Shown here: positions 1-7,814 of the stretch, piece by piece
How positions within the stretch are numbered: position 1 is the stretch's first letter
How the letters are laid out: every line of letters starts with the position of its first letter
Source: Clostridia bacterium
Lineage (GTDB): Bacteria > Bacillota > Clostridia > Oscillospirales > Feifaniaceae
Reading direction: 5' to 3'
Assembly: GCA_017427525.1 (NCBI GenBank)
Contig: JAFRSP010000073.1
Location: forward strand, 1-39,983
Length of the DNA stretch: 39,983 nucleotides
The notes under the pieces: generated by a model
Seen by the model: the letters and a program-made list of their open reading frames with translations, nothing else
Database searches by the model: none
Told to the model about the DNA's origin: nothing
Made by a program: the position numbers and the translations under genes

Positions 1-330
1 CTTCTGAATGAACTGTTCAAGATTCTGGTTCTGTTGTTCCTGTGTTTCGATTTCCTGCCGTAAGACTTCCGCTTCCGCTTTCAGATCATACTGTTCGCTC
101 TCATAGGCCTGACTCATCATAGTGAATCGGTCGTCAGTGATTCGAGAAGCCACATTGTCCTCATACAGACGGATGAACAGACGGTCAAGTTCCTGAATAC
201 GCTTCTCATCCTTTTCGAGCTGCTTCCGTTTTACCCGAAGAGTTTCTTTGCTCTCGGCTTGAAGTTTGGACTCCATGATTGACCTGAAATGAGTCTCATA
301 GTGGCCTACGTACCAGATGACTTCTTTACA
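1..330 (-). pseudogene. C-terminal remnant of a large serine recombinase
   Basis: Read on the minus strand, the open frame runs off the left window edge. It gives the long basic/acidic coiled coil typical of the C-terminal part of large serine recombinases of mobile elements (TnpX-like, DUF4368-containing group). Visible hallmarks are a repeated K/E/Q heptad-like stretch and the family signature ELDRLF-RLYEDN followed by a D-RF---S--YE-EQ pattern. The N-terminal resolvase domain with the catalytic serine, and the recombinase zinc-ribbon region, would lie at higher coordinates. They are absent: similarity stops near 330, and an in-frame stop lies upstream in unrelated DNA. The gene is therefore 5'-truncated, and its C-terminus lies outside the window. 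It marks a decayed integrative element. Family assignment is from motif recognition, not a search. Confidence 0.75.
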
Positions 331-488
331 AGGGGCGAATAGAATTTGACTATGGAGGAAAAGATGATGATTGGGAATTAAATCTGTATCATATGGATAA
401 GCCTTTCTTAATTAATGCGACCCAAATGATTGCAGATAAGATTAATAGTTCGGAGAAATGTAACTGGACTGTTAATACCAGCCACTAA
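321..488 (+). pseudogene. C-terminal fragment of an unidentified ORF abutting the recombinase remnant
   Basis: An open frame follows the stop at 318-320 and ends at TAA 486-488. From about 342 it reads like a real protein tail (acidic start, FDYGGKDDDWELNLYHMD, then KPFLINATQMIADKIN) and ends in a Cys/Trp-containing segment. No start codon or ribosome binding site precedes it. Its upstream end collides with the recombinase remnant on the other strand at about 330-345. The simplest reading is a deletion or recombination junction that fused the tails of two convergent genes. I do not recognise the protein. A chance open frame is possible at this length. Confidence 0.3.
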
Positions 489-512
489 ATACTTGATGGT
501 TTACAAATATCA

Positions 513-554
513 ACACCGGGCTATTGTATAAGACAACAGCCCGGTGTCCCTTTT
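513..554 (+). terminator. Rho-independent terminator
   Basis: A perfect 10-bp inverted repeat (ACACCGGGCT at 513-522, AGCCCGGTGT at 538-547) with a 15-nt loop is followed by CCC and a short T run (551-554). It lies 25 nt after the stop of the 321-488 ORF fragment and probably served that lost gene. The T tract is weak. Confidence 0.6.
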
Positions 555-638
555 CAGCCAACCCTGTTAGACAGCTACCTATTTCAATTTTCCATCAAAA
601 CTTTCTTATGAACAGCAGCCTTATGGGCTCTCTTTTTT

Positions 639-646
639 TTGCGGGA
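639..646. repeat. Left 8-bp target-site duplication
   Basis: TTGCGGGA lies directly outside the left inverted repeat and is repeated exactly at 1609-1616 outside the right one. Confidence 0.65.
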
Positions 647-761
647 GTCTCTGTCCGAGATAAAGTGTGTTATGAATGCCTATTCACTTTTTTAGACTTT
701 TTGCAGAAGAAAAGAGAGGTCAAGTTGACCTCTTTCGCATAACAAATGGATATTTATATGA

Positions 762-1433
762 TTATGAAATAGCTTCCTGTCCCACAGTGTACGACCATTT
801 TCCATCGGCTTTTTTTTGAGCAGTACACTGACCAAAGAAATAGGCACCTAATCCACTGCGCCATTTTTGTGCATCAAACGCTGTGAATTCCGGAACTGAA
901 TCGCCGTCTTTTGTGTCAGGAAGATTCCATACAGCGTCTTCATTTGTCTTAATGGAGAAAAACAACCCATCTTCCCAATAGAGGTTATCCTTATCAATAT
1001 AACCCTGTTCGCAGAGTTCTTCCCATGTTCCTACAATGTATGGAAGATTATGTTTTGATGCAAATTCACTCATTACGGTGTCTTTTTCCACTTCAGTCAA
1101 GTGAGAGAGTTCAGACAAATCAATACCAATCTGAGATATTCCGCCATTCAAACCGGGATCAACATTCCATAAATCTTCTAATACTGCCAGATATAACTCA
1201 CAGACATCTTCCCGAATAGGTGTTGATTGCTCGTTATCTGAATGATCTTCCACTTGTGGCGTTGTTTCAGTTGATGTAGGTATACTCCCGTTCTCTTTGT
1301 TGTCAGTCTTTTCAACCTGATTTGTAATATCTTTTTCCGCTTGTTTTGTTTCGCTTAGTATTTGTGATTGCCCACATCCTACATGTGCGATCAGCATAGA
1401 CAAGCAGATTACTAATAATGCTATTCTTCTCAT
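762..1433 (-). CDS. Putative lipoprotein of unknown function (cargo of the IS-like unit)
   Basis: 223 residues. An N-terminal hydrophobic signal (about residues 3-17) ends in a lipobox-like HVGC at Cys20, with an unusual His at -3, so surface anchoring is likely but not certain. It is followed by a polar linker of about 50 residues rich in Glu, Lys, Thr and Asn, typical of a cell-surface spacer. A compact C-terminal domain of about 145 residues is rich in Trp and acidic residues (LEDLWNVDPGLNGG, GTWEELCEQGYID, LYWEDGLFFSI). I do not recognise an enzymatic motif; similar domains occur as hypothetical lipoproteins in Clostridiales. The ATG at 1433 is set by AGGAGG 10-11 nt upstream. The gene has its own promoter candidate and is the only gene between the inverted repeats, so it is inferred to be cargo. 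Confidence 0.75.
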   Translation of the reverse strand: MRRIALLVICLSMLIAHVGCGQSQILSETKQAEKDITNQVEKTDNKENGSIPTSTETTPQVEDHSDNEQSTPIREDVCELYLAVLEDLWNVDPGLNGGISQIGIDLSELSHLTEVEKDTVMSEFASKHNLPYIVGTWEELCEQGYIDKDNLYWEDGLFFSIKTNEDAVWNLPDTKDGDSVPEFTAFDAQKWRSGLGAYFFGQCTAQKKADGKWSYTVGQEAIS

Positions 1434-1482
1434 TTATTAAGTACCTCCTAATAATTTAGACGTAAAAACTTCCAAAATATGA

Positions 1483-1511
1483 TAAATAAGTTTTCATACA
1501 AATATAGACAA
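1483..1511 (-). promoter_or_regulatory. Candidate sigma-A promoter of the lipoprotein gene
   Basis: On the minus strand, TTGTCT (1506-1511), a 17-nt spacer and TATTTA (1483-1488) lie about 50 nt upstream of the lipoprotein start. It is inside the IS-like unit, so the cargo would keep its promoter on moving. The surroundings are AT-rich, so chance matches are possible. Confidence 0.4.
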
Positions 1512-1608
1512 ATTTTACTGCAAAAATGTTCCCTGCCATTGAAAATGAGATAAGGCAATGGATTTCTATGATTCTATTTTTTCAGCGCACTATATCTCGG
1601 ACAGAAAC

Positions 1609-1616
1609 TTGCGGGA
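1609..1616. repeat. Right 8-bp target-site duplication
   Basis: TTGCGGGA is the second copy of the left flank at 639-646. Removing 647-1616 restores a continuous sequence that joins a T-rich stretch to the DNA downstream of ftsH. Confidence 0.65.
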
Positions 1617-1640
1617 AGGCACAGCCTGTCATATAGAGGG

Positions 1641-1681
1641 AAAAACAAAGAAGAGGCCTTGACTTGACAAGACCTCTTCTT
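1641..1681 (-). terminator. Terminator of the rarA-ftsH operon
   Basis: AAGAAGAGG (1648-1656) pairs with CCTCTTCTT (1673-1681). On the minus strand the hairpin is followed by a U-rich tract (complement of 1641-1649). It lies 40 nt beyond the ftsH stop. Confidence 0.8.
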
Positions 1682-1721
1682 AATCAGAAGCAAGATGATT
1701 TGCCTGGGAAAATGGGGCGTC

Positions 1722-3674
1722 TCAGGGCTGCACCTCTCCGGGAAGGGCGATCACATCATCCGGAGAAGAGGACTCTGCGGGTTTTGAATCATCGACCAAC
1801 GCTTCGGTTTCAGAATCATCGGAGGGCTGCTCGAAGAGTGCCTCGAATTCCTTGGCGTTGATGCGCTCCTGCTTCAGGAGCAGCTGTGCCGTTTCGTGCA
1901 GCTTATCCTCATGCGCACGCAGGATCTCGACGGCGCGGGCATAGCCCTCGTCGATCAGACGACGGATCTCGCGGTCGATCTGGGCGGAGATATCCTCGGA
2001 ATAGCCCTTTCCCTGCGAGAAATCACGGCCCAGGAAGATCTCGTGCTCCCCGCTTCCGTAGACCACGGGGCCGAGCGTGTCGCTCATGCCGTATTTGGTC
2101 ACCATCTTGCGGGCAAGATCGGTCGCACGCTCAATGTCGTTGGAGGCGCCGGTGGAGATGTCGTCCAAGAAGAGCTGCTCGGCAGCGCGGCCGCCCAGCA
2201 GGGTGACGATCTCCTCGCGCATCTCCTGGCGGGAGGAATAGTATTTGTCTTCCTTCGGCAGAGACAGCGTGTAGCCACCGACCCGTCCGCGCGGGATGAT
2301 GGAGATCTCATGCACGTTGCTCTGGGTGGGACAGAACCGTGTGACCACGGCATGGCCGGCCTCGTGGTAAGCGGTCAGGCGGCGATCCTTTTCACTGTAG
2401 GTGCGGCTCTTGGTCTCAGGCCCTGCGATCACCTTGATGGTGGCGTCTTCAATGTCTTTCATCGAGATCTTGGAGGCGTTTCGCCGGGCCGCAAGCAGCG
2501 CGGATTCGTTGAGCAGGTTGGCAAGATCTGCGCCGGTGAAGCCGGGGGTGGATTTCGCGATGACCGAGAGATCCACGTCTGCCTCAAGAGGCTTATTGCG
2601 GGAATGCACCTTCAGAATAGCTTCGCGGCCCTTGAGATCAGGAGGATTGACCATGATCTGGCGGTCAAAGCGGCCGGGACGCAGCAGAGCCGGATCGAGG
2701 ATATCGGGACGGTTGGTTGCGGCGATGACGATCACGCCCTCGTTGACGCCGAAACCGTCCATCTCGACCAGAAGCTGGTTGAGGGTTTGCTCGCGTTCGT
2801 CATGCCCGCCGCCGAGACCGGCGCCGCGCTGACGGCCGACCGCATCGATCTCATCGATAAAGACGATGCAGGGGGCGGTTTTCTTGGCCTCGCCGAAGAG
2901 ATCGCGCACACGGGAGGCGCCCACGCCGACAAACATTTCGACAAAGCTGGAGCCCGAGATGGAGTAGAAGGGAACTCCCGCCTCGCCGGAGACGGCTTTT
3001 GCCAACAGGGTCTTACCGGTTCCGGGAGGGCCGAAGAGCAGAATGCCCTTCGGAATGCGGGCGCCGATTTCAAGGTATTTGCGGGGATTCTTCAAAAAGT
3101 CGACGATTTCGGCCAACTCAAACTTTTCTTCATCGGCTCCGGCCACGTCGCTGAAGGAGACCTTCTCGCCCCCTTCGGGAGAGATCTTGGCGTTGCTCTT
3201 GCCAAAACTCATGACCTTTCCGTTTCCGCCCATCTGCTGGTTCATGAGGAAATACCACAGCAGACCGAAGACCACGGCAAGTCCGAGATAAGGGAGGATA
3301 GAGAGCCAGAAGGGCATCACATAGGGCGGAGCAAAGTCATACTCCTTGAGGATCCCCGCGTCGACCTGACGCTGGATCTCTTCGGTGGGTACGCTGCGCA
3401 GGAAGAGATCCAGACTCGGGAGCTGGAAGGAAAGCTCCGTCTGATCTGCATCGTTCAGTTTGAGGCTGATGACGTTTCTGTTGTTGACGACGAATTCTTC
3501 TACCTGCTCGGTGCGGAAATACTCCACAATGTCGGAATACATCAGCGGATCGGCTTCCACATTGCTGCGCAGCGCCGAAGAGGCATAGTAGAACATTGCA
3601 ATCAGAAACAGATAGAACAGCAGCGTGCGAAACAGAGCATGCTGGCCGGGAGATCTGGGATTTCTCGGGTTCAA
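1722..3674 (-). CDS. ftsH: ATP-dependent zinc metalloprotease FtsH
   Basis: 650 residues, normal family length. It is a membrane-anchored AAA+ protease that unfolds and degrades membrane and short-lived cytosolic proteins as a hexamer. Two membrane segments (about 16-34 and 120-143) flank a short extracytoplasmic domain. The AAA domain has Walker A GPPGTGKT (215-222), Walker B VFIDEID (271-277) and the second region of homology ending in RPGRFDR. The peptidase domain has HEAGH (437-441) and a downstream Asp in the STGASND segment as third zinc ligand. The acidic C-terminal tail is rich in Ser and Asp. The start is TTG at 3674, in frame, with AAGGAG 8 nt upstream overlapping the hpt stop; only 12 nt separate the genes. 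It is the last gene of the operon. Order tilS-hpt-ftsH is conserved in Firmicutes. Confidence 0.98.
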   Translation of the reverse strand: MNPRNPRSPGQHALFRTLLFYLFLIAMFYYASSALRSNVEADPLMYSDIVEYFRTEQVEEFVVNNRNVISLKLNDADQTELSFQLPSLDLFLRSVPTEEIQRQVDAGILKEYDFAPPYVMPFWLSILPYLGLAVVFGLLWYFLMNQQMGGNGKVMSFGKSNAKISPEGGEKVSFSDVAGADEEKFELAEIVDFLKNPRKYLEIGARIPKGILLFGPPGTGKTLLAKAVSGEAGVPFYSISGSSFVEMFVGVGASRVRDLFGEAKKTAPCIVFIDEIDAVGRQRGAGLGGGHDEREQTLNQLLVEMDGFGVNEGVIVIAATNRPDILDPALLRPGRFDRQIMVNPPDLKGREAILKVHSRNKPLEADVDLSVIAKSTPGFTGADLANLLNESALLAARRNASKISMKDIEDATIKVIAGPETKSRTYSEKDRRLTAYHEAGHAVVTRFCPTQSNVHEISIIPRGRVGGYTLSLPKEDKYYSSRQEMREEIVTLLGGRAAEQLFLDDISTGASNDIERATDLARKMVTKYGMSDTLGPVVYGSGEHEIFLGRDFSQGKGYSEDISAQIDREIRRLIDEGYARAVEILRAHEDKLHETAQLLLKQERINAKEFEALFEQPSDDSETEALVDDSKPAESSSPDDVIALPGEVQP

Positions 3675-3686
3675 ATAATCAACTCC

Positions 3687-4232
3687 TTACTCGCCGTACA
3701 CCTTGGGGTCGAGAACGCCCACAAAGGGCAGATTGCGGTACTTTTCGCTATAGTCAAGACCATAGCCCACCACAAATTCATTGGGGATGACAAAGCCTTC
3801 GTAATCGGGCTCCCACGTCACCTCGGGGTGACGGCGGCTGGGCTTGTTGAGAAGCGTGCAGATCTTGATGCTGTTTGCATCCTTGCTCTGCAGCAGCTCC
3901 ATGATATAGCTCAGAGTCAATCCGGAGTCCAAAACGTCCTCCACGATGAGCACGTCCTTTCCTTCGACGGGAATGGACAGATCATGGAGAATGCGCACGA
4001 CGCCGGAGGTTTTCGCGCCGCTGCCGTAGCTGGAAACGGCCATGAAATCCATGGTGAGCGGCAGATCGATGGCGCGCATGAGGTCGGACATGAAGACGAC
4101 CGACCCCTTTAGGATTCCCACAAGATGAAGCGGTTTTCCGTTGTAGTCTCTTGTAATCTCCCGTCCCAGTTCGCGAACACGGTCGCTGAGCTCCCGCTCC
4201 GTGAGCAGAACCTTTAATAGATCTCGCTGCAT
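3687..4232 (-). CDS. hpt: Hypoxanthine phosphoribosyltransferase
   Basis: 181 residues. It converts hypoxanthine or guanine plus PRPP to IMP or GMP in purine salvage. The PRPP-binding motif VLIVEDVLDSGLTL is intact, the PPi loop LVGILKGSVVF lies near the N-terminus, and the flexible-loop region SSYGSGAKTSG is present. The C-terminal FVVGYGLDYSEKYRNLPFVG is typical of bacterial Hpt. ATG at 4232 is chosen because AAGGAG lies about 10 nt upstream and family members start with a similar helix; a 40-residue longer frame upstream is basic and unlike the family. Its neighbour tilS is often fused or coupled to hpt in Firmicutes, and TilS-Hpt pairs affect ftsH expression in Bacillus. Confidence 0.97.
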   Translation of the reverse strand: MQRDLLKVLLTERELSDRVRELGREITRDYNGKPLHLVGILKGSVVFMSDLMRAIDLPLTMDFMAVSSYGSGAKTSGVVRILHDLSIPVEGKDVLIVEDVLDSGLTLSYIMELLQSKDANSIKICTLLNKPSRRHPEVTWEPDYEGFVIPNEFVVGYGLDYSEKYRNLPFVGVLDPKVYGE

Positions 4233-4379
4233 AATGGCTGTTCTCTCCTTCAATATACGGCGCGCCGAAGGCGGCCGCCTTCTTGACTTGGATTGTGCTG
4301 AGCGGATTGTGCGAAGGGATTTTTTTGAAAAAGCATTGCGCGGAGCATGCAAGAAAAGGGATTGCGGTTCTCAGTCGGG

Positions 4380-5843
4380 TCAGAGGAAAGGTTCCTGCTC
4401 CTGCTCCTCAAGCCCGGAAAAAGAAGGGGATTGCAACGGCCTCTCCTGCGGAAGTGAAAACAGAGGGCGCAGCGCGGCATGCGGTTCATAGCGCAAAACC
4501 AGCGCCGGCTGCCCTTCTTTGGCGGCGGCGTCCTGGGAGGGGCCGAAGGGAAAGCAGGAGACGATGGCCTCGCCCAGCGTGACAACGGGAGCGAGTTCCC
4601 GAGCTTGTCTCGCGATGCGCGCGTCGATAAAGAGGTCGCTGAGCAGCTTTTCCGGACGGCCCACGGGACGATAGCGGTCCTTCGGCCGGCGGGTGCGAAG
4701 CGACAATACGTCAGGTATTATATCACACCTCAAGCGGTGAATGGTAGCGTCTTTGCAAAAAATCTCGCCGGAGTCCCGAGAAATCCACAAAATCCCAAAC
4801 CCGGGGAGCTTATTTTCCCCCATACGGAGAGAAGAAAGGGAAAGCTGCGGCGCAGGGGCCTCTGCGAAGAAGAGGATCAACCGGTTGCCCTCGGCCAGCG
4901 CCGCAAGGCGACCGGGCAGCTCTGTAAGACGGCCGCTGCCGCTGCCGAGGGCAAGAGCGAGCAGGGCCTGCGACCGCTCTGCCGAAAGCGAGCGGGAGAA
5001 AACGGCTTCGATTCGGCGGCGGAGATAGCGGCGGGTCAGAGCGGGCTCAGACTGCCGCAGCAGGGCGCGGTCGAAGATCAGGCGGCCCGCCTCGTCCGCC
5101 TCGGGCGGGGGGAGTGCGTCCGCCATGCGATTGAGCAGCTCGGTCTCTTCCCGCAGCAGAGAGGCGGTGCGGGTCAGGGTACGGACGAGGTTTGGATTGT
5201 AGTCGCGCGAGAGCTCGGGCAGCAGCTCGAGCCGGATCTTGTTTCTGGTGTAGACCGGTTCCAAGTTGCTCTGGTCGGTGACATAGGAGAGCCCGTGCCG
5301 GCTGCAGAAACGCTCGACCTCGTCGCGGGTACAGGAGAGCAGCGGCCGGATTACGCCCTCCCTTGCGGGGGGTATGCCGGAAAGCCCGTCGAGTCCGCTG
5401 CCACGAAACAGACTGAGCAGCACGGTTTCGGCCTGATCGCTGGCCGTGTGGGCAGTGGCGACAACAGCGTTCGAATAGGCGGCGCAGGCCCGGGCAAAGA
5501 GCGCATAGCGAGCCTGTCTGCCGGCCTGTTCTTCTCCGCAGCGCAGCTCCTGTGCAAGCGTTCTCACGTCGCAGCGCTCGACCAAAAGGGGGATTTCCCA
5601 GCGCTCGCACAGCTCGCGGACAAATTGCTCGTCGTCAAAGGCGGCCTGTCCGCGCAGAAGGTGGTTGAGATGGGCGGCAGACAGCGTGCAGCCGTGCTCC
5701 TCGCGCAGCGTATGCAGCGCGAAGAGCAGACAGACCGAATCGGCCCCGCCCGACAGCCCGCAGACGAGATGCCGGGTCCCCTCGGGCAGATGGAGCCGCA
5801 GCAGGGAGGAGACGGCGCGAAGCAGAGGATCAGTTTTCTTCAT
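4380..5843 (-). CDS. tilS: tRNA(Ile)-lysidine synthetase
   Basis: 487 residues. It uses ATP and lysine to change C34 of the AUA-reading tRNA-Ile to lysidine in the cytosol. The N-terminal PP-loop motif SGGADS is at 31-36, followed by the N-type ATP pyrophosphatase fold (HLNHLLRG, TAHTASDQAETVL, GLSGIPP, then RPLL). The tRNA-binding C-terminal domains follow, with the terminal domain ending in a Ser/Glu/Pro-rich tail. ATG at 5843 is used because it begins the family-typical N-terminus; it lies inside dnaB and overlaps its stop by 14 nt, implying translational coupling. There is no strong ribosome binding site. The frame extends upstream only antisense-like through dnaB and is discarded. Confidence 0.95.
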   Translation of the reverse strand: MKKTDPLLRAVSSLLRLHLPEGTRHLVCGLSGGADSVCLLFALHTLREEHGCTLSAAHLNHLLRGQAAFDDEQFVRELCERWEIPLLVERCDVRTLAQELRCGEEQAGRQARYALFARACAAYSNAVVATAHTASDQAETVLLSLFRGSGLDGLSGIPPAREGVIRPLLSCTRDEVERFCSRHGLSYVTDQSNLEPVYTRNKIRLELLPELSRDYNPNLVRTLTRTASLLREETELLNRMADALPPPEADEAGRLIFDRALLRQSEPALTRRYLRRRIEAVFSRSLSAERSQALLALALGSGSGRLTELPGRLAALAEGNRLILFFAEAPAPQLSLSSLRMGENKLPGFGILWISRDSGEIFCKDATIHRLRCDIIPDVLSLRTRRPKDRYRPVGRPEKLLSDLFIDARIARQARELAPVVTLGEAIVSCFPFGPSQDAAAKEGQPALVLRYEPHAALRPLFSLPQERPLQSPSFSGLEEQEQEPFL

Positions 5844-7167
5844 GGCGGGTCTCAATAGATGTGAAGCGGGTGAACTGCCCGTTCCAGAGGAAGTCGATCG
5901 AACCGGTCGCTCCATGGCGGTTTTTGGCAACCGAGCAGTTGACCACGTTGCGGGCCTCGAGATCGGGGTTGTCCTCATCGCGATAGAGAAAGATGACAAT
6001 GTCGGCATCCTGCTCGATGGAACCTGATTCGCGCAGGTCGCTCAGCATGGGTTTTTTATCCTTTCTCGATTCGCTCGCGCGGTTGAGCTGGGAAAGAGCC
6101 ACCACCGGCAGATCGAGTTCGCGCGCCATGATCTTGAGGGAACGCGAGATCTCGGCGACCTCCTGCACGCGGTTGTCGCTGTGTGTGCCGGAGCGCATCA
6201 GCTGGAGATAGTCGATGATGACAAGTCCGACATTCTTTTCCCTCCGCAGCTTGGCCTTGATCTCCTGCACGGTGATGCCGGCATTGTCGTCGATTTTCAT
6301 GGGGGAGTCGCCCAGGATGGAGACCGCCTCGGCAAGACGGGTCCATTCGTCGGATCGGATATCGCCCGTGCGCAGACGGGCGGAATCGACCATCGCCAGA
6401 GAGGAGATCATACGGGAGACGATCTGCTCGCCCGACATCTCAAGAGAGAAGATCGCGACCCCTTTTTTCTCCTTCAATGCGACGTGGCTTGCGATGTTGA
6501 GGGCCAGCGAGGTCTTTCCGATACCGGGACGCGCGGCGATGAGAATGAGATCCGAGCGGTTGAGGCCGCCGATCTTGGCGTCGAGCTCGGAGAAGCCCGA
6601 AGGGATCCCGCTGAGCTCGCGGTTTCCGCTGAAGAGCTCCGAAATGCGGGTGTAGGTTTCATCCACGACCTCGGCGATGGGCCGCATCTCGTTGAGACGG
6701 CGGCCATGGGAGAGATCGTAGATGAGCTGCTCGGCCTGGTCCATCAGCAGGGAGAACTCGCCCGCCTCGGACATGCAGTTTTCGGCGATCTGCTGAGAAG
6801 CGGCAATCAGGGAGCGCAGCATGGATTTTTCAAACACGATGCGGGCATAGCGCGCCGTGTTGGCCGAAGAGGGGGTGAATTCAGCCAGATAGAGAAGATA
6901 CTGCGGAGTGCTGTCCGGGTTGTACTGCCCCTTTTGGCGGAGACGATCCGAGATGGTGATACTGTCGACGATATCGCCAGCCGAGAAGAGCTCGAAGATG
7001 GCCTCAAAGATCGCGGCGTTCTGCGGCAGATAAAAATCCGATGGGCGCAGGATCGAAACGGCATCGAGCACGGCACGGGGATTGATCAGAATCGCGCCCA
7101 GTACCGATTGCTCGGCCTCCATGGAAAAGGGAATGCGGGGGGCAAGTTCAGGTTCGTTCAAGGACAA
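5830..7167 (-). CDS. dnaB: Replicative DNA helicase DnaB (DnaC in Bacillus)
   Basis: 445 residues, usual size. It is the hexameric 5'-3' helicase of the replication fork. The N-terminal primase-interacting helical domain (about 10-150) is followed by the RecA-like domain with Walker A RPGIGKTS (213-220), Walker B VIIDYLQL (316-323), SQLNR (359-363) and the arginine-finger region near the C-terminus. No intein is present. The frame starts with TTG at 7167, only 4 nt from GGAGG; a second TTG six bases later (7161) has better spacing, so the exact start is uncertain by two residues. It follows rplI by 83 nt, as in many Firmicutes, and overlaps tilS by 14 nt. Confidence 0.97.
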   Translation of the reverse strand: MSLNEPELAPRIPFSMEAEQSVLGAILINPRAVLDAVSILRPSDFYLPQNAAIFEAIFELFSAGDIVDSITISDRLRQKGQYNPDSTPQYLLYLAEFTPSSANTARYARIVFEKSMLRSLIAASQQIAENCMSEAGEFSLLMDQAEQLIYDLSHGRRLNEMRPIAEVVDETYTRISELFSGNRELSGIPSGFSELDAKIGGLNRSDLILIAARPGIGKTSLALNIASHVALKEKKGVAIFSLEMSGEQIVSRMISSLAMVDSARLRTGDIRSDEWTRLAEAVSILGDSPMKIDDNAGITVQEIKAKLRREKNVGLVIIDYLQLMRSGTHSDNRVQEVAEISRSLKIMARELDLPVVALSQLNRASESRKDKKPMLSDLRESGSIEQDADIVIFLYRDEDNPDLEARNVVNCSVAKNRHGATGSIDFLWNGQFTRFTSIETRHEEN

Positions 7168-7250
7168 AGCACCTCCTTTTTTTGCAGGTTGCTCAGAGTG
7201 GGAAGGGGGGTCAGAATGAGGAAACCCTTGGACGGGGCAAAACGACCCGA

Positions 7251-7694
7251 TCAGGCTTCGGTGACGGCGACGAAGAATTTGGCCGTGACCCCCGGATAGA
7301 CGCGGGCCTCTACCTCATAGGTGCCGAAGGTCTTGATATCCTCCATGACCAGCTTCTTGCGGTCGACGGGGGCGCCGATCTGGGCGCCTGCGGCCTCGGC
7401 CACCTCCTTGGGGGTCACCGAGCCGAAGAGCCGTCCGGCCGAGCCGCCTTTGGCGGCGACCTTCACCGTGATGCCGTTGATTTTGGAGGCGAGTTCCTGC
7501 GCGGCCTCAAGCTCCTTTTGCTTGTGGAAGGCGCGGGCAGCCTCTTTCTGGCGGTAGTCGTTCATATTGGAGGCGTCGGCAGGAGCGGCGAGTTTGCGGG
7601 GAAAGAGGAAATTCCGGGCGTATCCGTCGGAAACCTCGATGAGTTCGCCTTTTTTTCCGGTGCCCTTGATATCCTGTTGTAAAATAACCTTCAT
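7251..7694 (-). CDS. rplI: 50S ribosomal protein L9
   Basis: 147 residues. The N-terminal signature MKVILQQDIKGTGKKGELIE, followed by VSDGYARNFLFPRKLA, is diagnostic of L9. It is followed by the long connecting helix and the C-terminal RNA-binding domain. ATG at 7694 has GGAGG 9-10 nt upstream. It sits between gdpP and dnaB, the common Firmicutes arrangement. Complete and unremarkable. Confidence 0.98.
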   Translation of the reverse strand: MKVILQQDIKGTGKKGELIEVSDGYARNFLFPRKLAAPADASNMNDYRQKEAARAFHKQKELEAAQELASKINGITVKVAAKGGSAGRLFGSVTPKEVAEAAGAQIGAPVDRKKLVMEDIKTFGTYEVEARVYPGVTAKFFVAVTEA

Positions 7695-7814
7695 AAATAG
7701 AAGCCTCCTTTGCTTGCAAGAATGCGTGAAACCTGTGTGAGAAGAGAGGCGCGCGGCCTCGGGGAAACTCCATTGCGTTGGCAGGGCAGGGACTGCCGTG
7801 CCGAGGGGCGGGGC

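Larger units (their letters stand above)
647..1608. mobile_element. 962-bp transposase-less IS-like unit carrying a lipoprotein gene
   Basis: The ends are imperfect 21-bp inverted repeats matching at 19 of 21 positions: 647-667 reads GTCTCTGTCCGAGATAAAGTG, and the complement of 1588-1608 reads GTTTCTGTCCGAGATATAGTG. Identical 8-bp sequences TTGCGGGA sit immediately outside both ends (639-646 and 1609-1616), as expected of a target-site duplication. The only gene between the ends is the lipoprotein at 762-1433; there is no transposase. The end sequence and an 8-bp duplication would fit an IS256/mutator-type insertion sequence, but that family call is inference. The unit looks like a non-autonomous passenger element moved in trans by a full-length relative. 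It is much AT-richer than the ftsH side. Confidence 0.7.

Noticed and set aside
524..742. 72-codon plus-strand frame in the accessory region
   Set aside because: It starts inside a terminator hairpin and crosses the target duplication and left inverted repeat; no ribosome binding site.
1896..4112. Long open frames antisense to ftsH and hpt, and similar long frames opposite dnaB, gdpP, rarA and thiM
   Set aside because: They mirror the codon bias of the real genes in GC-rich DNA, have no ribosome binding sites and give composition unlike proteins. The sense genes are certain.
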